64,000 nucleotides of DNA from Enterococcus sp. 4G2_DIV0659 (GCF_002140715.2 NZ_NGLE02000001.1:724001-788000), one strand, 5' to 3'; numbered from the stretch's first letter, positions 36,972 to 47,150 are shown. The notes: generated by a model not told the origin, from the letters alone. Translations and numbers: made by a program.

Positions 36972-38108
36972 TTATTTTTCCTTCATCGTCAAGTCATTGC
37001 CTTCACCAGTTAATACAATTTTTTCACTTCTACTTTCTCGAATCATTCCCATCACATGAATAGCTACTGTTTTAGCAATTGCATAAAATGGTACACCTAA
37101 AAAGATTCCTAAAAGTCCAGCGATATTTCCAGCAACTAATAATACAATAATGATTGTTAAAGGATGGATCTGCAATGACTTTCCAATAACATTTGGATAA
37201 ATAATATTTCCATCGATTTGCTGAACGATTAAAACAACAACACAACAAAATACAGCTTTAATCGGTTCATCAAACACAGTTACAAAAACTGCTGGTGCTA
37301 ATCCTAGATATGGTCCAAGATAAGGAATTAAATTGGTAAAACCCGCAATCACGCCGAATAAAAAGGCATAGCGAACACCAATTAAAGAATAACCAATAGC
37401 AGTGAATGTACCTACAAATAGACATTCGATTGCTTGTCCGCTAATATAGTTAGCTAGCGTTTTATTGATTTTTGATAATAATTGCGCAATACTTTCTTGA
37501 CGATTTTCTGGTAAAAATTTTTTTATCCCAGGTACTAAGCGGTCGCCATCTTTCATCATATAAAATAGGATAAATGGCGCTGTAAAAATAACAATTGTCG
37601 TTGAAGCAACGGTTGAGACTACTGAACCTAAACTAGTAGACAAACCACTTAAAAATTGTTGAATAATTTTTCCATAAGAAATATCCAACTTCTCTATATA
37701 ACTAGTCAAATCAACCTCTTTAAACAAAGGTAATTCCGCCATTTTATAAACCCAAGCTTCTACATTGCTGAAAACTGTTGGCATATTTGATGCCAAACTA
37801 GCTAATTGAGACGCTAGCTTAGGGATTACACTCACTAAAATCAAAATAAGCGCCACTAGCAAAATCAATAAAACTAAAAGCACTGCATATATTCGTTTCA
37901 TCTTCGTTTTCATCAATAAGTTGACGATTGGATTTAAAATATAATACAAAAATCCTGCGACCAAAACTGGTGCAAATAATGTTGAAAAAAATGTACCAAT
38001 TGGTGTAAACAGAAAATTGATTTTTGTTGAAACAAAAATCAACGTTGCAATAACGAGTAATTCTGCTGACCAGAAAAATAATTTTGACTGTCTTAATTTT
38101 TCAAACAA
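36972..38108 (-). CDS. AI-2E family transporter
   Basis: The 378-residue protein has about eight hydrophobic segments and the family's long amphipathic linker (residues about 95-165). The C-terminal signature is visible: LIPYLGPYLGLAPAV near 262, then QQIDGNIIYPNVIGKSLQIHPLTIIIVLL near 300-330 (quoted in part). Members include permeases and Na+/H+ antiporters; AI-2 export is not general. It starts with TTG seven bases after GGAGGGG. Confidence 0.88.
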   Translation of the reverse strand: MFEKLRQSKLFFWSAELLVIATLIFVSTKINFLFTPIGTFFSTLFAPVLVAGFLYYILNPIVNLLMKTKMKRIYAVLLVLLILLVALILILVSVIPKLASQLASLASNMPTVFSNVEAWVYKMAELPLFKEVDLTSYIEKLDISYGKIIQQFLSGLSTSLGSVVSTVASTTIVIFTAPFILFYMMKDGDRLVPGIKKFLPENRQESIAQLLSKINKTLANYISGQAIECLFVGTFTAIGYSLIGVRYAFLFGVIAGFTNLIPYLGPYLGLAPAVFVTVFDEPIKAVFCCVVVLIVQQIDGNIIYPNVIGKSLQIHPLTIIIVLLVAGNIAGLLGIFLGVPFYAIAKTVAIHVMGMIRESRSEKIVLTGEGNDLTMKEK

Positions 38109-38390
38109 AGAGACCCCTCCTTTTATTATTAAAAAGTCTATTTTTTACTTCGTCCATAAACGCTTTTAATAGATTTTAACATAACATTTCTTAAGTGAGA
38201 TAGCAATAGTACTTTATACCTATCTTTCGTTCAAAAAAAGCTGAAATAAAAAAGTAGTATTTTTTTCATTAGCTAAAATGTACAGTGTCACTACCATTTT
38301 TACAAACGAAAACCATCCAATTATTCCAAAGTTCTAATGTTTATTTTTTTAATGTATAATTAAGTAAAATAATTATAATAGAGGTGTCAA

Positions 38391-38825
38391 ATGAAAATCG
38401 TTCACACAAAAGATACTATGAGTGCTATCTATCTAGATGCTCTTTCTATCCGTCATCAAGTGTTTATGTTAGAACAACATGTTCCTAAAGAAATTGAAAT
38501 TGATAAATATGAAGCTGCTTGTATCCATTTTGTCTTATACTCGGATGAAAATGTAGCCGTTGCAACTTGCCGTTTACTCCCTCTTGAAGATGGGGTGATT
38601 AAATTGCAACGAATGGCCGTTCAAAAAAAATTCAGAGGAAAAGAATATGGTCGATTGATTGTTGAAGCTGCTGAGAGCTTTTCTAAAGAACAAGGTTATC
38701 ATATAGTGACTTTGGGCGCTCAAATAACAGCACTTGGCTTTTATGAAAGGATGGGCTATGTAAAAGAAGGCGAAAAATTTCTAGATGCTGATATTGAGCA
38801 TTATAAAATGAATAAAGCTCTTTAG
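38391..38825 (+). CDS. GNAT family N-acetyltransferase
   Basis: The 144-residue protein is a GNAT fold with the acetyl-CoA binding motif VQKKFRGKEYGRLIVEAAE near residue 79 and the C-terminal LGAQITALGFYERMGY near 110. It resembles ElaA-type small acetyltransferases. A GAGGTG site and a -10 (TATAAT) lie just upstream. Substrate unknown. Confidence 0.85.
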   Translation: MKIVHTKDTMSAIYLDALSIRHQVFMLEQHVPKEIEIDKYEAACIHFVLYSDENVAVATCRLLPLEDGVIKLQRMAVQKKFRGKEYGRLIVEAAESFSKEQGYHIVTLGAQITALGFYERMGYVKEGEKFLDADIEHYKMNKAL

Positions 38826-38880
38826 ACTTAAGAATAAGTCGGTAGCCATTATAATCATATTCTATTGATTAATAATAAAA

Positions 38881-38921
38881 GAAACTGAACCAAGACTTAA
38901 TTAGGCTTTGGTTCAGTTTCT
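38881..38921. terminator. Bidirectional terminator
   Basis: GAAACTGAACCAA and TTGGTTCAGTTTC form a perfect 13-bp stem between two convergent genes, with A and T runs on either side. Confidence 0.9.
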
Positions 38922-38945
38922 TTTTCATTTAACATCTTACATTGG

Positions 38946-39479
38946 CTATTTCTTCGATAACTCTAGATAACGCTGATACCAAATATCTACATAAGCATCG
39001 GAAAATGGGCCTTTTTCATTATTAATCCAATCTACTAATGTCTTAACATTTTCTTTTAGAATAAAATCAATATCTTCTGGATATTCCATGATCTTACTGT
39101 GAAATTCATATTCATCCACATCTAACAGACGTTTCTCCCCATCAGGAAAAACCTTGATATCCAAATCATAATCGATATACTTCAACGCTTCATCGTCTAA
39201 AAGATAAGGTGACGCTAGATTGCAGTAATAAGAAACCCCCTTTTCTCTAATCATCGCTATTATGTTGAACCAGTATTTTTTATGAAAATAAACAATAGCA
39301 GGCTCTCGAGTCACCCAGCGACGTCCATCAGACTCTGTCACCAACGTATGATCGTTGACACCAATCACTGAATACTCACTTGTTTTTAATACCATAGTAT
39401 CTCGCCATGTTCGATGCAAATGTCCGTCGTGTTTGTAACTTTGAATCGTTACAAATTCACCTTCTTTTGGAATTGCCAT
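38946..39479 (-). CDS. DUF402 family, putative nucleoside tri/diphosphate phosphatase
   Basis: The 177-residue protein fits the DUF402 (Ntdp) family in length. The core is visible as [19 protein letters not shown] near residue 60 and the acidic [12 protein letters not shown]...LLDVDEYE near 97-123, which carries the likely metal-binding aspartates. A staphylococcal relative hydrolyses NTPs and NDPs. The role here is inferred. Confidence 0.8.
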   Translation of the reverse strand: MAIPKEGEFVTIQSYKHDGHLHRTWRDTMVLKTSEYSVIGVNDHTLVTESDGRRWVTREPAIVYFHKKYWFNIIAMIREKGVSYYCNLASPYLLDDEALKYIDYDLDIKVFPDGEKRLLDVDEYEFHSKIMEYPEDIDFILKENVKTLVDWINNEKGPFSDAYVDIWYQRYLELSKK

Positions 39480-39694
39480 AGTCCCCCAACTTTCCCTAGT
39501 ACGAAAAAATCACTTAAAAAGCTGATTATTCTTCGTTTGGGTGTTCATTACACCGATGTCATTACAATTATATCATAATTTTCAACTTTGCATACTAAGG
39601 AGTTTGGTTTTATTTTGAAACATAGAGAATAAAATGAACAGCTATTGAAAAGTACCCAATAAAGTCAAACAAAACGTTGTTATCTGTATATTAT

Positions 39695-40882
39695 CTAGCC
39701 CATCTCATTTTTATTATTTTTTCGATCTGTTTCAAAAAGTTCAATCATCTTTTGTTGGGGTTTAGGAAACACTAATGTTGAAAAATCAGTTTCTTTGACC
39801 CAACGCTGTTTTTCAGTAATTTCCGTAAAACCAGTCTGACGGCCATAAAAAACGAGAATATGCCATTTTAAATGGCTGAAAATATGAGTCACTTCACCTA
39901 ATGTTCGTTTTTGCCAAACCACTTGCGAATACTCTTCAAAAATGTCTACAGTATCTTCTGCAACCATACTATGTTCTTCAAAATCTAATGACATTTGTTG
40001 CTGTTCTTTCGCCCAATTTTCTTGTAAAAATTCAAAGCGCTCTTTTGTGATTTCATTGATCGGAAATAGCCACATATTGGCTAATAATCCCTTCTCATCA
40101 CGCTGACTTAATAAAAATTCTTGCTGTTTATTTTCAATAATACCGCCAATATAATACACATCTTTTGGCTTTAGTTTTTTAGATTTTACTGGAAAATTGG
40201 TCATTGTATTTTTTTGATAACTTAAACAATAGGATTGAATGGGACACCTTTCACATTTAGGTGACGTCGGCGTGCACACTGCTGAGCCTAAATCCATCAT
40301 CGCTTGATTAAAATCTCCTGGTCGTTCTTCATCAATAATTTTATACATCGCTTCTTCAAAAACTTTACGACTGCTAGCTTTTGCGATATCATCCTCAATT
40401 TCAAACAAACGGCTTACTACACGCATCACATTTCCATCAATTGCTGGTTCAGGAAGTTGAAAAGCGATACTTCCAATCGCTCCTGCAGTATAAGGCCCAA
40501 TCCCTTTTAATTGTCGAATTTCTTCGATCGTTCTAGGCATTTGACCATCAAATTCATTTACAATTTGTTGTGCGGCAATTTTTAAGTTTCTTGCTCTGGA
40601 GTAATAGCCCAGCCCTTCCCAAGCTTTTAATAGTTTTTCATCTGGTGCATTCGCCAAATCTTGGATCGTTGGGAACCATTCCATAAAACGATAGTAATAA
40701 TCGATTACTGTATCGACACGAGTTTGTTGTAACATGATTTCTGAAATCCAAATTCGATATGGATCTAAGTTAACTCGCCAAGGTAAGTTTCTTTTTTCTT
40801 TTTCATACCAAGCAATAAATGTTTCTTGAAAAGAACGAAGCTTCTCTTCTCCCCACGTTTCCCAATAGTTATTATTCTTCAT
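39695..40882 (-). CDS. mutY: A/G-specific adenine glycosylase
   Basis: The 395-residue enzyme removes adenine mispaired with 8-oxoguanine. Catalytic Glu is in ISEIMLQQTRV near residue 49, and the HhH with catalytic Asp is LKGIGPYTAGAIGSIAF...AIDGNVMRV near 125-153. The [4Fe-4S] cysteines are spaced C-X6-C-X2-C-X5-C (CTPTSPKCERCPIQSYC near 208). The C-terminal NUDIX-like domain is present. The gene overlaps recX by 11 bp. Confidence 0.96.
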   Translation of the reverse strand: MKNNNYWETWGEEKLRSFQETFIAWYEKEKRNLPWRVNLDPYRIWISEIMLQQTRVDTVIDYYYRFMEWFPTIQDLANAPDEKLLKAWEGLGYYSRARNLKIAAQQIVNEFDGQMPRTIEEIRQLKGIGPYTAGAIGSIAFQLPEPAIDGNVMRVVSRLFEIEDDIAKASSRKVFEEAMYKIIDEERPGDFNQAMMDLGSAVCTPTSPKCERCPIQSYCLSYQKNTMTNFPVKSKKLKPKDVYYIGGIIENKQQEFLLSQRDEKGLLANMWLFPINEITKERFEFLQENWAKEQQQMSLDFEEHSMVAEDTVDIFEEYSQVVWQKRTLGEVTHIFSHLKWHILVFYGRQTGFTEITEKQRWVKETDFSTLVFPKPQQKMIELFETDRKNNKNEMG

Positions 40883-41672
40883 TTTCTAATTCCTTTTCGT
40901 CAAAATATTGCTGAATCAAATCTGAGTCAAAACGTTTTTGGAACAGACCTTGTTTGACTTTCATTAGGCGTTTATAGGGATCTAATTTGCGATGTTTTTC
41001 CCATAATTTATCGCCTTCTTTTCTGATTACCTCTAATTCTTGCTCTTCATCTTTTTCAAATGATAGCTCTTCTAAAGCCAAATCGATCACTTCACGATTA
41101 AATCCTTTTTGCATCAAATGCATTTGGACTTTTTGCACAGCATCTTTAAAGCTTTTTGTACGGTAACGTCTCATCGCCTTTTCAGCCGTTGCTTTTGCTA
41201 CTTCTACTTGCTCATCCATAGTATAAAAAGTTAACCCATGTTGAATGTCTTCGTCATTCAAGCCTTTTCGTTTTAGTTGTTGTTCAATCATTTTGGGTCC
41301 TTTATCACTTGTTCGCATCAAAGTACGAACATAACTTTCACTAAATATTTTATCGTCTAAAAGGTTCATTTCTTCCAAACGGATCACGATGCTTTTTCGA
41401 TCTTCTGGCAAAATTTCCTTTTCTTTCAAATAATCTAAGATTTCTTTTTTTGAGCGTAACTGATAGCTTAAATAATTTAAAGACATCTGCAAACCTACAT
41501 CATAAGACCCAGCTTTTTTTATTTTTTCCACCATTTCTTTTGACAACTCTTGTCCTTTTAACAAGCGTTGGTGGACTAACGTATCCTCAGATACACGTAA
41601 TTTTTCTCCTGAAGACAACCAGATAAGATAAAACTGTCCTTTGTCTTTTGTAATTTTCGTGATTGTTTCCAT
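40872..41672 (-). CDS. recX: RecX, regulator of RecA
   Basis: I use the internal ATG at 41672, which follows GAAAGGCGGG, giving 266 residues starting METITKITKDKG. The three-helix repeats of RecX recur, for example LNYLSYQLRSKKEILDYLKEKEI near residue 55 (quoted in part). RecX limits RecA filament growth. It overlaps mutY by 11 bp, so the two repair genes are coupled. Confidence 0.93.
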   Translation of the reverse strand: METITKITKDKGQFYLIWLSSGEKLRVSEDTLVHQRLLKGQELSKEMVEKIKKAGSYDVGLQMSLNYLSYQLRSKKEILDYLKEKEILPEDRKSIVIRLEEMNLLDDKIFSESYVRTLMRTSDKGPKMIEQQLKRKGLNDEDIQHGLTFYTMDEQVEVAKATAEKAMRRYRTKSFKDAVQKVQMHLMQKGFNREVIDLALEELSFEKDEEQELEVIRKEGDKLWEKHRKLDPYKRLMKVKQGLFQKRFDSDLIQQYFDEKELENEE

Positions 41673-41809
41673 CTTTTCCCGCCTTTCTAGTGAGAACATA
41701 TATTCTACTATAACATATAATTGGTAGAAGCTAAACTAGACAAATTATGCTAAAATAAGAACTATTGATATATCTGATTAATGGATCTATGGATCAAAAG
41801 GATGGAATT

Positions 41810-43180
41810 ATGACCACACAACTATTAAAAGAAGGACAAACGATTCCTTTAAAAATAAAACGTTTAGGCATCAATGGAGAAGGCATCGGGTATTATAAAA
41901 AGACGATCGTTTTCGTCCCAGGTGCCTTACCAAAAGAAGATATCTCTGTAGAAATCACAAAAATAGCCCCTCGTTTTGTAGAAGGCCAATTAAAGAAAAT
42001 CATAAAAGCAGCACCTGAACGTGTCGTGCCGCCTTGTCCAGTTTACGAAGCTTGCGGTGGCTGTCAGCTGCAACATTTAGCTTATCCGGCGCAACTACTC
42101 TTTAAAAAGGATCTTTTGAAGCAGTCGCTAAATAAGTTTAGACCAAGAAACTATGAGAATTATCAACTACCTAAAACTATCGGCATGAAAAATCCTTGGA
42201 ATTATAGGAATAAAGCGCAATTTCAATTACGTAAAATCGAAGGAGAAGTTGAGGCTGGTCTCTATCAAGCCGATTCTCATCGTTTAGTTCCTATTGATGA
42301 TTGCCTCGTTCAACAACCAGCGACAACTAAAGTCATGAACGCTTTAGTAGAGTTATTGAACAAATATCAATTACCAATTTATAATGAACGAAAAAACAGC
42401 GGCATCTTCCGAACTTTGATGGTGCGTGTCGGTGTCAAAACAAATGAAGTCCAAGTTGTTTTTATTACGCAATCCGTAAAATTCCCACAAAAAAAGGCCT
42501 TGATCGATGAAATCACACAACATCTTCCAGAAGTTGTTTCGATTATGCAAAACGTTCAAAATAAACGAACTTCGATTGTTATGGGTGATGAAACAATCCA
42601 CGTCTGGGGTAAAGAAAGTATTGAAGAACAAATCAACGAAGTAACCTTTGATTTATCTCCTAGAGCCTTTTTCCAGCTAAATCCAGAACAAACGGAAGTT
42701 CTATATAATGAAGCGTTGAAAGCTTTAGATCTACAACCAAATGAAACTGTCGTTGATGCTTATTGCGGTGTTGGAACTATTGGTTTAAGTATCGCTAAAC
42801 AAGCAAAAGAAGTTCGAGGAATGGATATCATTCCAGCAGCCATCGAAGATGCTAAGATGAATGCTGAACGTTTAGGTGTAACCAATACTCATTATGAAGT
42901 GGGAACTGCGGAAGAACTGTTGCCTAAATGGCTTCAAAGCGGCTTTAAACCTGATGCAATCATTGTTGACCCACCTAGAACCGGATTGGATCAAAAATTG
43001 CTGAAAGCCATTTTAAAGCAGCCACCTAAAAAGATGGTCTATATCTCTTGTAATGTCTCCACTCTAGCTAAAGATTTAGTCGATCTAGCTAAAGTTTTTG
43101 ATGTGACATATTTACAGTCAGTGGATATGTTTCCACAAACAGCACGATGCGAAGTTGTCGTGAAGTTGACTAAACGATAA
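41810..43180 (+). CDS. rlmCD: 23S rRNA (uracil-5-)-methyltransferase, RlmD/RlmCD type
   Basis: The ATG at 41810 has AAAGGA seven bases upstream; the longer frame to 41765 lacks one. The 456-residue protein has a TRAM domain (residues about 5-60), an iron-sulfur cluster cysteine set in CPVYEACGGCQLQH near 77, the SAM motif DAYCGVGTIGLS near 323 and the catalytic cysteine in YISCNVSTLAKDL near 412. In Bacillus one such enzyme modifies both U747 and U1939. Which sites apply here is inferred. Confidence 0.93.
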   Translation: MTTQLLKEGQTIPLKIKRLGINGEGIGYYKKTIVFVPGALPKEDISVEITKIAPRFVEGQLKKIIKAAPERVVPPCPVYEACGGCQLQHLAYPAQLLFKKDLLKQSLNKFRPRNYENYQLPKTIGMKNPWNYRNKAQFQLRKIEGEVEAGLYQADSHRLVPIDDCLVQQPATTKVMNALVELLNKYQLPIYNERKNSGIFRTLMVRVGVKTNEVQVVFITQSVKFPQKKALIDEITQHLPEVVSIMQNVQNKRTSIVMGDETIHVWGKESIEEQINEVTFDLSPRAFFQLNPEQTEVLYNEALKALDLQPNETVVDAYCGVGTIGLSIAKQAKEVRGMDIIPAAIEDAKMNAERLGVTNTHYEVGTAEELLPKWLQSGFKPDAIIVDPPRTGLDQKLLKAILKQPPKKMVYISCNVSTLAKDLVDLAKVFDVTYLQSVDMFPQTARCEVVVKLTKR

Positions 43181-43212
43181 AATCTAAGACAAATAGAACG
43201 GAGGAATTAGTA

Positions 43213-43617
43213 ATGCCAATTGCAACTTATATTACATTTGAAGATCAGTCGAAAGATGCTATCGCATTTTATGAACAAGTCTTTGAAACAAATTGCCTTG
43301 ATTTAGTCACTTATGCTACTTTAGGAATACCTGATTTAGATGAGAAAAGTCAAACGCTAGTCATGAATGCTAGCCTTAAAATTGAAGAGCATACCATTAT
43401 GTTCTCAGACACACCTAGTTTTATGAATAAAATTTCTTATGGCAGAAATGTTGGCTTAGTCATAGAAATAACTGATCCTGAGAAATTGACAAATTATTTC
43501 ACAAAGCTATCAATTGGCGCTACCCATGTGATGCCTTTACAAAAAACGGATTGGTCAGATTTATTCGGTCAATTAACAGACCAATTTGGTATTAGTTGGT
43601 CATTCAATTTAGTTTAA
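43213..43617 (+). CDS. VOC superfamily (PhnB/glyoxalase-like) protein
   Basis: The 134-residue protein begins with the PhnB-like pattern TYITFEDQSKDAIAFYEQVF and has the second motif HTIMFSDTP near residue 60. It lies 32 bp behind rlmCD on the same strand with a GGAGG site. Function is unknown; these proteins are often resistance- or metabolism-related. Confidence 0.82.
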   Translation: MPIATYITFEDQSKDAIAFYEQVFETNCLDLVTYATLGIPDLDEKSQTLVMNASLKIEEHTIMFSDTPSFMNKISYGRNVGLVIEITDPEKLTNYFTKLSIGATHVMPLQKTDWSDLFGQLTDQFGISWSFNLV

Positions 43618-43640
43618 TCTTTAAAGTGAATGTAATAAAA

Positions 43641-43668
43641 AAAAATCCCCGCGTAATGCAGGGATTTT
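43641..43668. terminator. Bidirectional terminator
   Basis: AAAAATCCCCGC and GCAGGGATTTTT pair around GTAAT, flanked by A and T runs, between convergent genes. Confidence 0.88.
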
Positions 43669-43739
43669 TTTAATGATAATTGTACTAAACACTTTTATAT
43701 AATCGGAATCGCTGTTCATGTACACCAATAAAACTAATA

Positions 43740-45164
43740 TTATAGTTTTTCGCCATTACTAGTAATTACCTGTTTCATCCAGTGATAACTATCTTTCAAA
43801 TAACGTCTTTGGCTTCCTTTTCCGTAATCATCTTGATCCACGTAAATAAATCCATATCTTTTACTCATTTCAGAAGAAGAACAACTGATTATATCGATCG
43901 GTCCCCAAGCACAATAGCCTCTGAGATCCACACCATCCTTAATTGCTTCTTTCATTTGCTCAATATGAGCTTTGTAATAATCAATACGATAGTCATCATG
44001 AACACTATCATTTTTTTCTAACTGATCATAACAACCAATACCATTCTCTGTGATGTAAATCGGACATTGATAACGATCATAAAAAGAATTCAGTAATGTT
44101 CTAAGTCCTAGAGGATCAATTGTCCAGCCCCATGGATTTGCCGGTAATGCTTTGTTTCGATACGGTTCAATATGTTTCGCATCACAAATTTGTGTATAGT
44201 AATAAGAAAACGAGAGGTAATCAGCTGTATTTTTCAGAATCTCTTCATCCTTTTCAGCAAATTCCAGATTAATATCATGTTCTTCAAAATATCGAAACGC
44301 ATAGCCTGGATAGTAACCTCTTATTAACACATCCGCAAAGAAATACTGCATTTGATTGATTTTCAACGTTGCTAGGACATCCTCCGGCTCGCAAGTAGCC
44401 GCATATTCTGGACCGCCACAAAGCATCATCCCAACTTCATAATTTTCATCAACTTGATGCGCATATTCCGTAGCTAAAGCAGAAGCGACCATCATATGAT
44501 GTACCCCTTGATATTTAGCTTCCAGCAGATTATCTACTTTATCTTCTGCAATTCCTAAATGATTAAATGATTCATGACCGATCAAATTGATCTGATTGAT
44601 CACGATCCAATATTTTACTTTTCCTTGATATCGGTCAAAAATAACCTTACAGTAACGAACAAAGAAATCTACAACTTCTCTTGAATACCACCCTTTATAG
44701 TTCAATGTAAGGTTTAGCGGCATTTCATAATGGGACAATGTAATCATAGGTTCCATCCCATTAGCAATAATTTCATCAATCAGCTTATCATAAAAAAGTA
44801 AACCAGCTTCATTTGGCTCAAGATCATCACCATTTGGAAAAATCCTAGACCAATCGATCGATGTTCTAAACAAATTGAGTCCCAGATCTCCTAATAATTT
44901 TAAATCATCAGGATACGTTTCTTTAAAGTTGATGCCCCATCTTTTTGGAAAAACGCCTGTTTTATTTTTTAGTGCTTCTTCGATGTAAGTAGTAGAAATT
45001 TCAGCATTCGATCTTTTTTCTAAAGGGAGATCTGCTCTAAACTCGTTGATATCTGCTACACTTGTACCTTTGCCTTGATAGTCAAAAGCCCCCTCACATT
45101 GATTGGCAGCAACAGCTCCACCCCATAAAAAATCTTTCGGAAATCCAGTTGGTACTTGATGCAT
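43740..45164 (-). CDS. GH1 6-phospho-beta-glucosidase-like enzyme with Gln at the acid/base position
   Basis: From the ATG at 45164 (AGAGG eight bases before) the protein is 474 residues. It has the GH1 start GFPKDFLWGGAVAANQCEGA, the nucleophile in YITENGIG (Glu373) and the phosphate-binding motif of 6-phospho-glycosidases (SSSEMSKRYGFIYVD). The usual NE acid/base motif instead reads INQIN, placing Gln191 where Glu is expected. Plant myrosinases, which cleave S-glycosides, have the same substitution. It is the last gene of a PTS operon, so it should act on sugar-6-phosphates delivered by that PTS. Whether it is an S-glycosidase, unusual or impaired is open. Confidence 0.9.
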   Translation of the reverse strand: MHQVPTGFPKDFLWGGAVAANQCEGAFDYQGKGTSVADINEFRADLPLEKRSNAEISTTYIEEALKNKTGVFPKRWGINFKETYPDDLKLLGDLGLNLFRTSIDWSRIFPNGDDLEPNEAGLLFYDKLIDEIIANGMEPMITLSHYEMPLNLTLNYKGWYSREVVDFFVRYCKVIFDRYQGKVKYWIVINQINLIGHESFNHLGIAEDKVDNLLEAKYQGVHHMMVASALATEYAHQVDENYEVGMMLCGGPEYAATCEPEDVLATLKINQMQYFFADVLIRGYYPGYAFRYFEEHDINLEFAEKDEEILKNTADYLSFSYYYTQICDAKHIEPYRNKALPANPWGWTIDPLGLRTLLNSFYDRYQCPIYITENGIGCYDQLEKNDSVHDDYRIDYYKAHIEQMKEAIKDGVDLRGYCAWGPIDIISCSSSEMSKRYGFIYVDQDDYGKGSQRRYLKDSYHWMKQVITSNGEKL

Positions 45165-45186
45165 ATGTTTGACCTCTTTTCTCTTA

Positions 45187-45528
45187 TTATTTTTCAAGCA
45201 ATGTTAAACGTTCATCGATTCCTTCAGCTATTTTAATTAAATGATTAGCCAGATTGATTTCGCTGTAGATTGTCATCAATGTATCTTGAGCATGTGTGAA
45301 TAACAATGAATGATCAGGCGAGTTTCTTTCTTCTCCCATTTCACCTTGTATTGCTTTAGTTTGTATTTTATGAGCTTCAGTAATATTGGTTTTAGCAACT
45401 TTCATTTCTGTTTTAGCTACTTCAAAGTCATTTTTTTCAACAGCAATAAGAGCATTTTTACAATTGACTCTAGCATCTCCGGCGAATAAAATAATTTTCA
45501 TAGCTTGCTGTGACAGTATATCGTCCAT
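45187..45528 (-). CDS. PTS lactose/cellobiose-type EIIA
   Basis: The 113-residue, all-helical protein matches EIIA-Lac/Cel; the phosphorylated histidine is in LLFTHAQDTLMT near residue 78. The gene lies 3 bp after the EIIC stop with a GAAGGAGG site. It passes phosphate from HPr to the EIIB in the same operon. Confidence 0.93.
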   Translation of the reverse strand: MDDILSQQAMKIILFAGDARVNCKNALIAVEKNDFEVAKTEMKVAKTNITEAHKIQTKAIQGEMGEERNSPDHSLLFTHAQDTLMTIYSEINLANHLIKIAEGIDERLTLLEK

Positions 45529-45531
45529 CTA

Positions 45532-46785
45532 TTAAGCCTCCTTCAACAATTGATTTTCTGCTTTCGTTTCTTGGTCGTCATATGCTTTAAAGAATGGATA
45601 CCAAATGGCTGTAGATAATACAAATATGACAAGCATCAAAATAAGACCTGTGATCGTTCCTGTCGTAAACCAAGTAGCAAATGGAAACGGACAATACCAG
45701 AGTTCAAATTGAACTTTAGGAATTGGTGCAAACGGAATTACTTTCGTAAAAATATAAATCACGATTGGTAAAATAATTCCCTGCAACCACATCGGAATCA
45801 TCAACAAAGGATTCCAAGCGACAGCTCCAAAAATCACCGGTTCATTGATATTAAAAATCGAAGGAACGATACACGCTTTCCCTAAAGCACTGATTTTTTT
45901 TGATCGAGCCCGCATCATCATCAAAACCAAAGGCATTGTACAACCAATTCCACCGATCCAAAGATAAGCTGAATATAGAGTACTGCTTGTAACTAAATTC
46001 AACGTTTCAACAGAAGCCGTGCCATTTTGAACAAGTGCGATATTTTCAGCAATAGCTTTTAATAAGACCGGTTGAACCACAGGTGTTAAAACCCAAGTGG
46101 AGATCCCCATCGAATAAAGGAAACAAATCAAAAACATCATGCCCACAAAACCACCAGGAGATTCCATAAAGCTAGATAAAGGCATAAATATACTTAAAAC
46201 AATATTATATAAATCCACTTTCATGATCAAAACCACGACCCAACCAAAGATAACAATGATCCCAATCGGAAGCATAGAATCAAACCAAGCTCTGACAAAA
46301 TCAGGAATCACTGATTCTTCTTTGAAGAACGTGAACTTTCCTAATGTGACTAGTACAAAACCAGCAATCAATCCAGCAACGATCGCAACAAACATTCCGC
46401 CAGCACCTAATGCATCATGCCCAAAGCCAACAGCACCATCTTTCTCGATTTGTGGTGAAATGATCATCAAAAATAAAACTAACCCACTCATCCCTGCAAC
46501 GATTCTTTGCTTACGCAGTCTCTTTTTTTCCATCAAGTTAAACGGAATCAAAAATGCTACAAATAAGGAAATTTTCCCCATCGTCCAGCCAAATGGTATC
46601 CAAAAACTTGGCAAGGCTGGAAAATATTCATTTAAAATCGCTAGCATCGAGAAAATTGAACCTAAGAAAATGAATGGTAATGTCTGCATGATCGAATCTT
46701 TGATACTAACAATCCAAGGATTATTATTTACCTTGTTCATTTTAGGCGAGAAACTATTTTCCAACCAAAAAATCAATTTATTCAT
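45532..46785 (-). CDS. PTS cellobiose-family EIIC permease
   Basis: The 417-residue membrane protein has about ten hydrophobic segments. The family motif near the end reads NINEPVIFGAVAWNPLLMIPMW (quoted in part), with the conserved NEP. It translocates and presents a beta-glucoside-type sugar for phosphorylation. It lies between EIIB and EIIA genes, 20 bp after EIIB. Sugar specificity cannot be fixed. Confidence 0.93.
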   Translation of the reverse strand: MNKLIFWLENSFSPKMNKVNNNPWIVSIKDSIMQTLPFIFLGSIFSMLAILNEYFPALPSFWIPFGWTMGKISLFVAFLIPFNLMEKKRLRKQRIVAGMSGLVLFLMIISPQIEKDGAVGFGHDALGAGGMFVAIVAGLIAGFVLVTLGKFTFFKEESVIPDFVRAWFDSMLPIGIIVIFGWVVVLIMKVDLYNIVLSIFMPLSSFMESPGGFVGMMFLICFLYSMGISTWVLTPVVQPVLLKAIAENIALVQNGTASVETLNLVTSSTLYSAYLWIGGIGCTMPLVLMMMRARSKKISALGKACIVPSIFNINEPVIFGAVAWNPLLMIPMWLQGIILPIVIYIFTKVIPFAPIPKVQFELWYCPFPFATWFTTGTITGLILMLVIFVLSTAIWYPFFKAYDDQETKAENQLLKEA

Positions 46786-46805
46786 ATTTTCGTCTCCTTT
46801 TTAAG

Positions 46806-47126
46806 CTATTCATTTTCTTTTAGCGAACTTAACAAATGCTCAATAGCAGCGTCTCCGTCCAGTGTTGCGTAATACTCTTTTTTCATTAGAATAACTTTTA
46901 CCGGAAAACCATGAATGATCTCATCAATTTCGTCAATGATATATTCAAGATGAGGTCCAACCATCAACGCATCGATTTCTTCAATATAATTCTCAATTTC
47001 AGATTCGCTTCTTGCTACAATACTCATGTCTAATTTTTTTGTTTTGGCTGCCTTACGCATATTCGCTGCCATAAAACCGCTACTGGCTCCCGATCCGCAG
47101 ACTAGTAATACATTTAATTCACTCAT
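46806..47126 (-). CDS. PTS lactose/cellobiose-type EIIB
   Basis: The 106-residue protein has the EIIB-Cel loop LLVCGSGASSGFMA with the phosphorylated cysteine at residue 10. It is the first gene of the operon EIIB-EIIC-EIIA-GH1, and has a CGGAGGAG site. Confidence 0.93.
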   Translation of the reverse strand: MSELNVLLVCGSGASSGFMAANMRKAAKTKKLDMSIVARSESEIENYIEEIDALMVGPHLEYIIDEIDEIIHGFPVKVILMKKEYYATLDGDAAIEHLLSSLKENE

Positions 47127-47150
47127 TTTTATCTCCTCCGAATTTTAAAA

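Noticed and set aside
46139..46804. 221-codon plus-strand open frame opposite the PTS EIIC gene
   Set aside because: It is antisense to a clear permease, has low-complexity composition and no ribosome binding site.
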